Origin: G963667975 sp963677395 | Lineage (GTDB): Bacteria; Bacteroidota; Bacteroidia; Bacteroidales; G963667975 | Length of the DNA stretch: 64,000 nt | Assembly (NCBI GenBank): GCA_963677395.2 | Contig: OY781965.2 | Span: forward strand, 3,844,001 to 3,908,000 | Direction of reading: 5' to 3' | Shown here: positions 62,541 to 64,000 of the stretch, one piece after another | Position numbering within the stretch: position 1 is the first letter of the stretch | How the letters are laid out: every line of letters starts with the position of its first letter | Made by a program: the position numbers and the translations under genes | Notes under the pieces: generated by a model | Told to the model about the DNA's origin: nothing | Seen by the model: the letters and a program-made list of their open reading frames with translations, nothing else | Databases searched by the model: none

Positions 62541-63010
62541 GCTGTTTTAAATGGTATAGATTAAAAAGACTGCGGGTTATAAATTCATTTTATTTTCAGC
62601 ACGTTAATTACGTTCTGAACCAGCTTCCAAAATAGTTTTGCTTTTTTAATATACGCTGTAATTTCATTAATATAACTCAGGTCTTAACGATATTTGGTTT
62701 GAACTTTAGTTTTTGACAAAGAGCCGCTGGCAAAATACAGAAAACGAATAAATTCAATAGTATTTCTGCAGGCGGCTCCTTTTTGCAATACTTGAAAAAA
62801 CAGATACCGAGACTCGTTTTCATTGAAAAGTCAATCCACAAAGTACAGTATCTGGAAATTCAGCAGTAAAATCATACACTAGCCTTACAAGATTTATTGA
62901 CTTCTGATTTCACTCATAATGAGTGGCCTCTAAACGCTATTAAATACTTTTTACGCTAACGATAATATCAAACAGATGCTAGAATAAATACTTTGGCACT
63001 GTATCTCATT
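62541..63010. other. Gene-free stretch with a hairpin terminator
   Basis: About 470 bp with no gene-like frame. A hairpin with arms GAGCCGC (62721-62727) and GCGGCTC (62772-62778), extended by AATAC/GTATT inside, is followed by CTTTTT. The right half (62790-62990) looks like degraded sequence without a recognisable parent. Confidence 0.45.
62721..62783 (+). terminator. Hairpin with weak terminator features
   Basis: GAGCCGC/GCGGCTC outer stem with inner GCA/TGC and AATAC/GTATT pairs, loop of about 20 bases, then a short T run. It may end a small transcript or the far end of the 60540-62308 transcript. Confidence 0.45.
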
Positions 63011-63421
63011 TTATTTCCCTAAAGCTGCATTCAATTCAGCTTTTAGTGATTCCTTATCCTGAAGACCTACAAGGCGTTTGATTTCAACACCATTTTTGAA
63101 GATAATCAACGTAGGAATACTGGAAACCTGAAACTTAGAAGCAGTAACTTTATTTTGATCAACATCAAGTTTTGCGAATTTAATTTTTTTCATTTCATTG
63201 GAAAGCTCGTCAACAATTGGAGCTTGCATACGGCAGGGACGGCACCAGGTTGCCCAGAAATCAACAAGAACCACACCTTTTTTGGTGTCTTTTGCAAAAC
63301 TTGCATCAGTGGTAACCATTACTTTAGATGCTTTTTCCGCTTCACCCGATGGTGACTGCGCAATCAATGTGGCAGCACCTGCAACCATCACTGTCAAAAC
63401 GATTAAAATCAGTTTTTTCAT
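63011..63421 (-). CDS. Periplasmic thioredoxin with WCRPC active site
   Basis: The ATG at 63419-63421 gives 136 residues with signal peptide MKKLILIVLTVMVAGAATLIAQ. The thioredoxin fold is complete (VLVDFWATWCRPCRMQAPIV, the cis-proline block SSIPTLIIFKNG). The active site is WCRPC where classical thioredoxin has WCGPC; Arg between the cysteines should change redox potential and is unusual but not unique. It probably acts in periplasmic disulfide exchange. An upstream start at 63448 would add nine residues in front of the signal. Confidence 0.92.
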   Translation of the reverse strand: MKKLILIVLTVMVAGAATLIAQSPSGEAEKASKVMVTTDASFAKDTKKGVVLVDFWATWCRPCRMQAPIVDELSNEMKKIKFAKLDVDQNKVTASKFQVSSIPTLIIFKNGVEIKRLVGLQDKESLKAELNAALGK

Positions 63422-63465
63422 GCTTGAAATTATTTTTGTGTTTAACAAATTATATTCGGTTTGGT

Positions 63466-64000
63466 TTATCGTAATACTACAATTGTGATGCCATCGCCTC
63501 CGCGTTCGATATGTTCGTTGTGAAAACTTTGCACATCGTCAAGCGTTCGAAGGTATTCACGCACAATCTGGCGAAGAATCCCATAACCTTTCCCGTGCAA
63601 TATTCTCACTTCGTGTTCACCATAAAGCATAGCATCATCAATCAGTTTACGGGTAAGTTCCAGTGCCTCATCGGCACGTTTTCCGCGCAAATCGAGCGAA
63701 GAATTAAAGTCGAGCTTACGCTGATTGATCTCTTTCAGAATATTTCCATAAACAGAAGGGGCATTGTTATTTTTCTTCTTTTTCTGTACGGTTTTCGGAT
63801 TGATTCGTTCCAATTGTTCCAGCGGCAAAGATAAACGAATGCTATCAGTAGTAACAATGGCTTTTTTCCCTTTTATTTCCATCACTTCCCCAATAGATCC
63901 CTGCTCTTTTAAACGAACCATATCCCCAATCTGAAGTTTTCCGGATAATACTTCCGGTTGTATGGATTCAGGAAGTGAAGTTTTCCCTTGTGCTTTTCGC
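63466..64000 (-). CDS. mutS2: Endonuclease MutS2, C-terminal part (runs off the window)
   Basis: The frame is open from the window edge to the stop at 63466, about 177 codons. A KOW-like segment (KLQIGDMVRLKEQGSIGEVM) is followed by a linker and the Smr nuclease domain: SLDLRGKRADEALELTRKLI and VRILHGKGYGILRQIVREYL, both hallmarks of MutS2. MutS2 prevents homologous recombination and, in some species, rescues collided ribosomes. The N-terminal MutS ATPase lies outside the window. An internal Met at 63921 is not the start. Confidence 0.93.
   Translation of the reverse strand, partial: RKAQGKTSLPESIQPEVLSGKLQIGDMVRLKEQGSIGEVMEIKGKKAIVTTDSIRLSLPLEQLERINPKTVQKKKKNNNAPSVYGNILKEINQRKLDFNSSLDLRGKRADEALELTRKLIDDAMLYGEHEVRILHGKGYGILRQIVREYLRTLDDVQSFHNEHIERGGDGITIVVLR

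Noticed and set aside
1..64000. tRNA, rRNA and transposase genes
   Set aside because: Looked for on both strands by eye; none recognised. A covariance-model scan would be needed to exclude small RNA genes fully.

Overview
The window comes from a member of the Bacteroidota, most likely an anaerobic Bacteroidales-type bacterium. The support is a type IX secretion (Por/Gld) operon, several cargo proteins with C-terminal T9SS sorting domains, a TonB-dependent receptor with an N-terminal carboxypeptidase-like domain, moderately AT-rich DNA, and repeated promoter boxes of the form TAnnTTTG, which is the -7 element of the Bacteroidota primary sigma factor. No rRNA, tRNA, CRISPR array, transposase or phage gene was found.

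Layout. 1-3481 (minus): porP/sprF-like, gldK, gldL and the 5' end of gldM, the core of T9SS. 3809-5661: two YitT-family membrane proteins. 5755-9204 (minus): rseP, dxr and an M23 peptidase. 9403-11139: an OadA-type carboxyltransferase without a biotin domain. 11367-14305: a TPR protein, a LysE-type exporter and a GH3-family protein. 14635-21018: a metal-efflux operon (His-rich periplasmic protein, CusB/CzcB, CusA/CzcA, TolC). 21295-24443: an overlapping four-gene unit of three paralogous lipoproteins with TonB C-terminal domains and a radical SAM/SPASM enzyme. 24675-29139 (minus): an AT-rich accessory island with an MqsA/Panacea-type toxin-antitoxin pair and an SPFH-protein/NAD-kinase-like pair; the latter, plus a membrane coiled-coil protein, lies between two copies of a direct repeat. 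29390-31642: a DUF4838 glycosidase-like protein. 32192-35426: a metal-trafficking cluster (HYC_CC_PP-type protein, TonB-dependent receptor, HMA-domain protein). 35614-37329: an uncharacterised transglutaminase-like protein. 37814-46796: a four-gene type III restriction-modification-like locus (SNF2/RapA helicase, AlbA_2/ATPase protein, Mod methyltransferase, Res helicase-nuclease). 46928-48241: a UMF1-type transporter. 48307-51733: an OmpR/histidine-kinase pair divergent from a T9SS cargo protein. 51930-57903 (minus): three tandem paralogous T9SS cargo proteins and an orphan lipoprotein. 57904-58985: a gene-free stretch rich in hairpins. 58986-64000: a protein with a carboxypeptidase-like domain, a 21-bp minisatellite, an Omp85-like barrel protein, an MmcQ/YjbR protein, a DUF6132 protein, a periplasmic thioredoxin and the 3' end of mutS2.

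The parts most worth a second look are the radical SAM/triple lipoprotein operon, the repeat-flanked SPFH/NAD-kinase-like module, the restriction-like locus with an operator-like array in front of its methyltransferase gene, and the structured non-coding stretch at 57.9-58.8 kb. All family calls come from reading motifs and remembered families; no database search was run.
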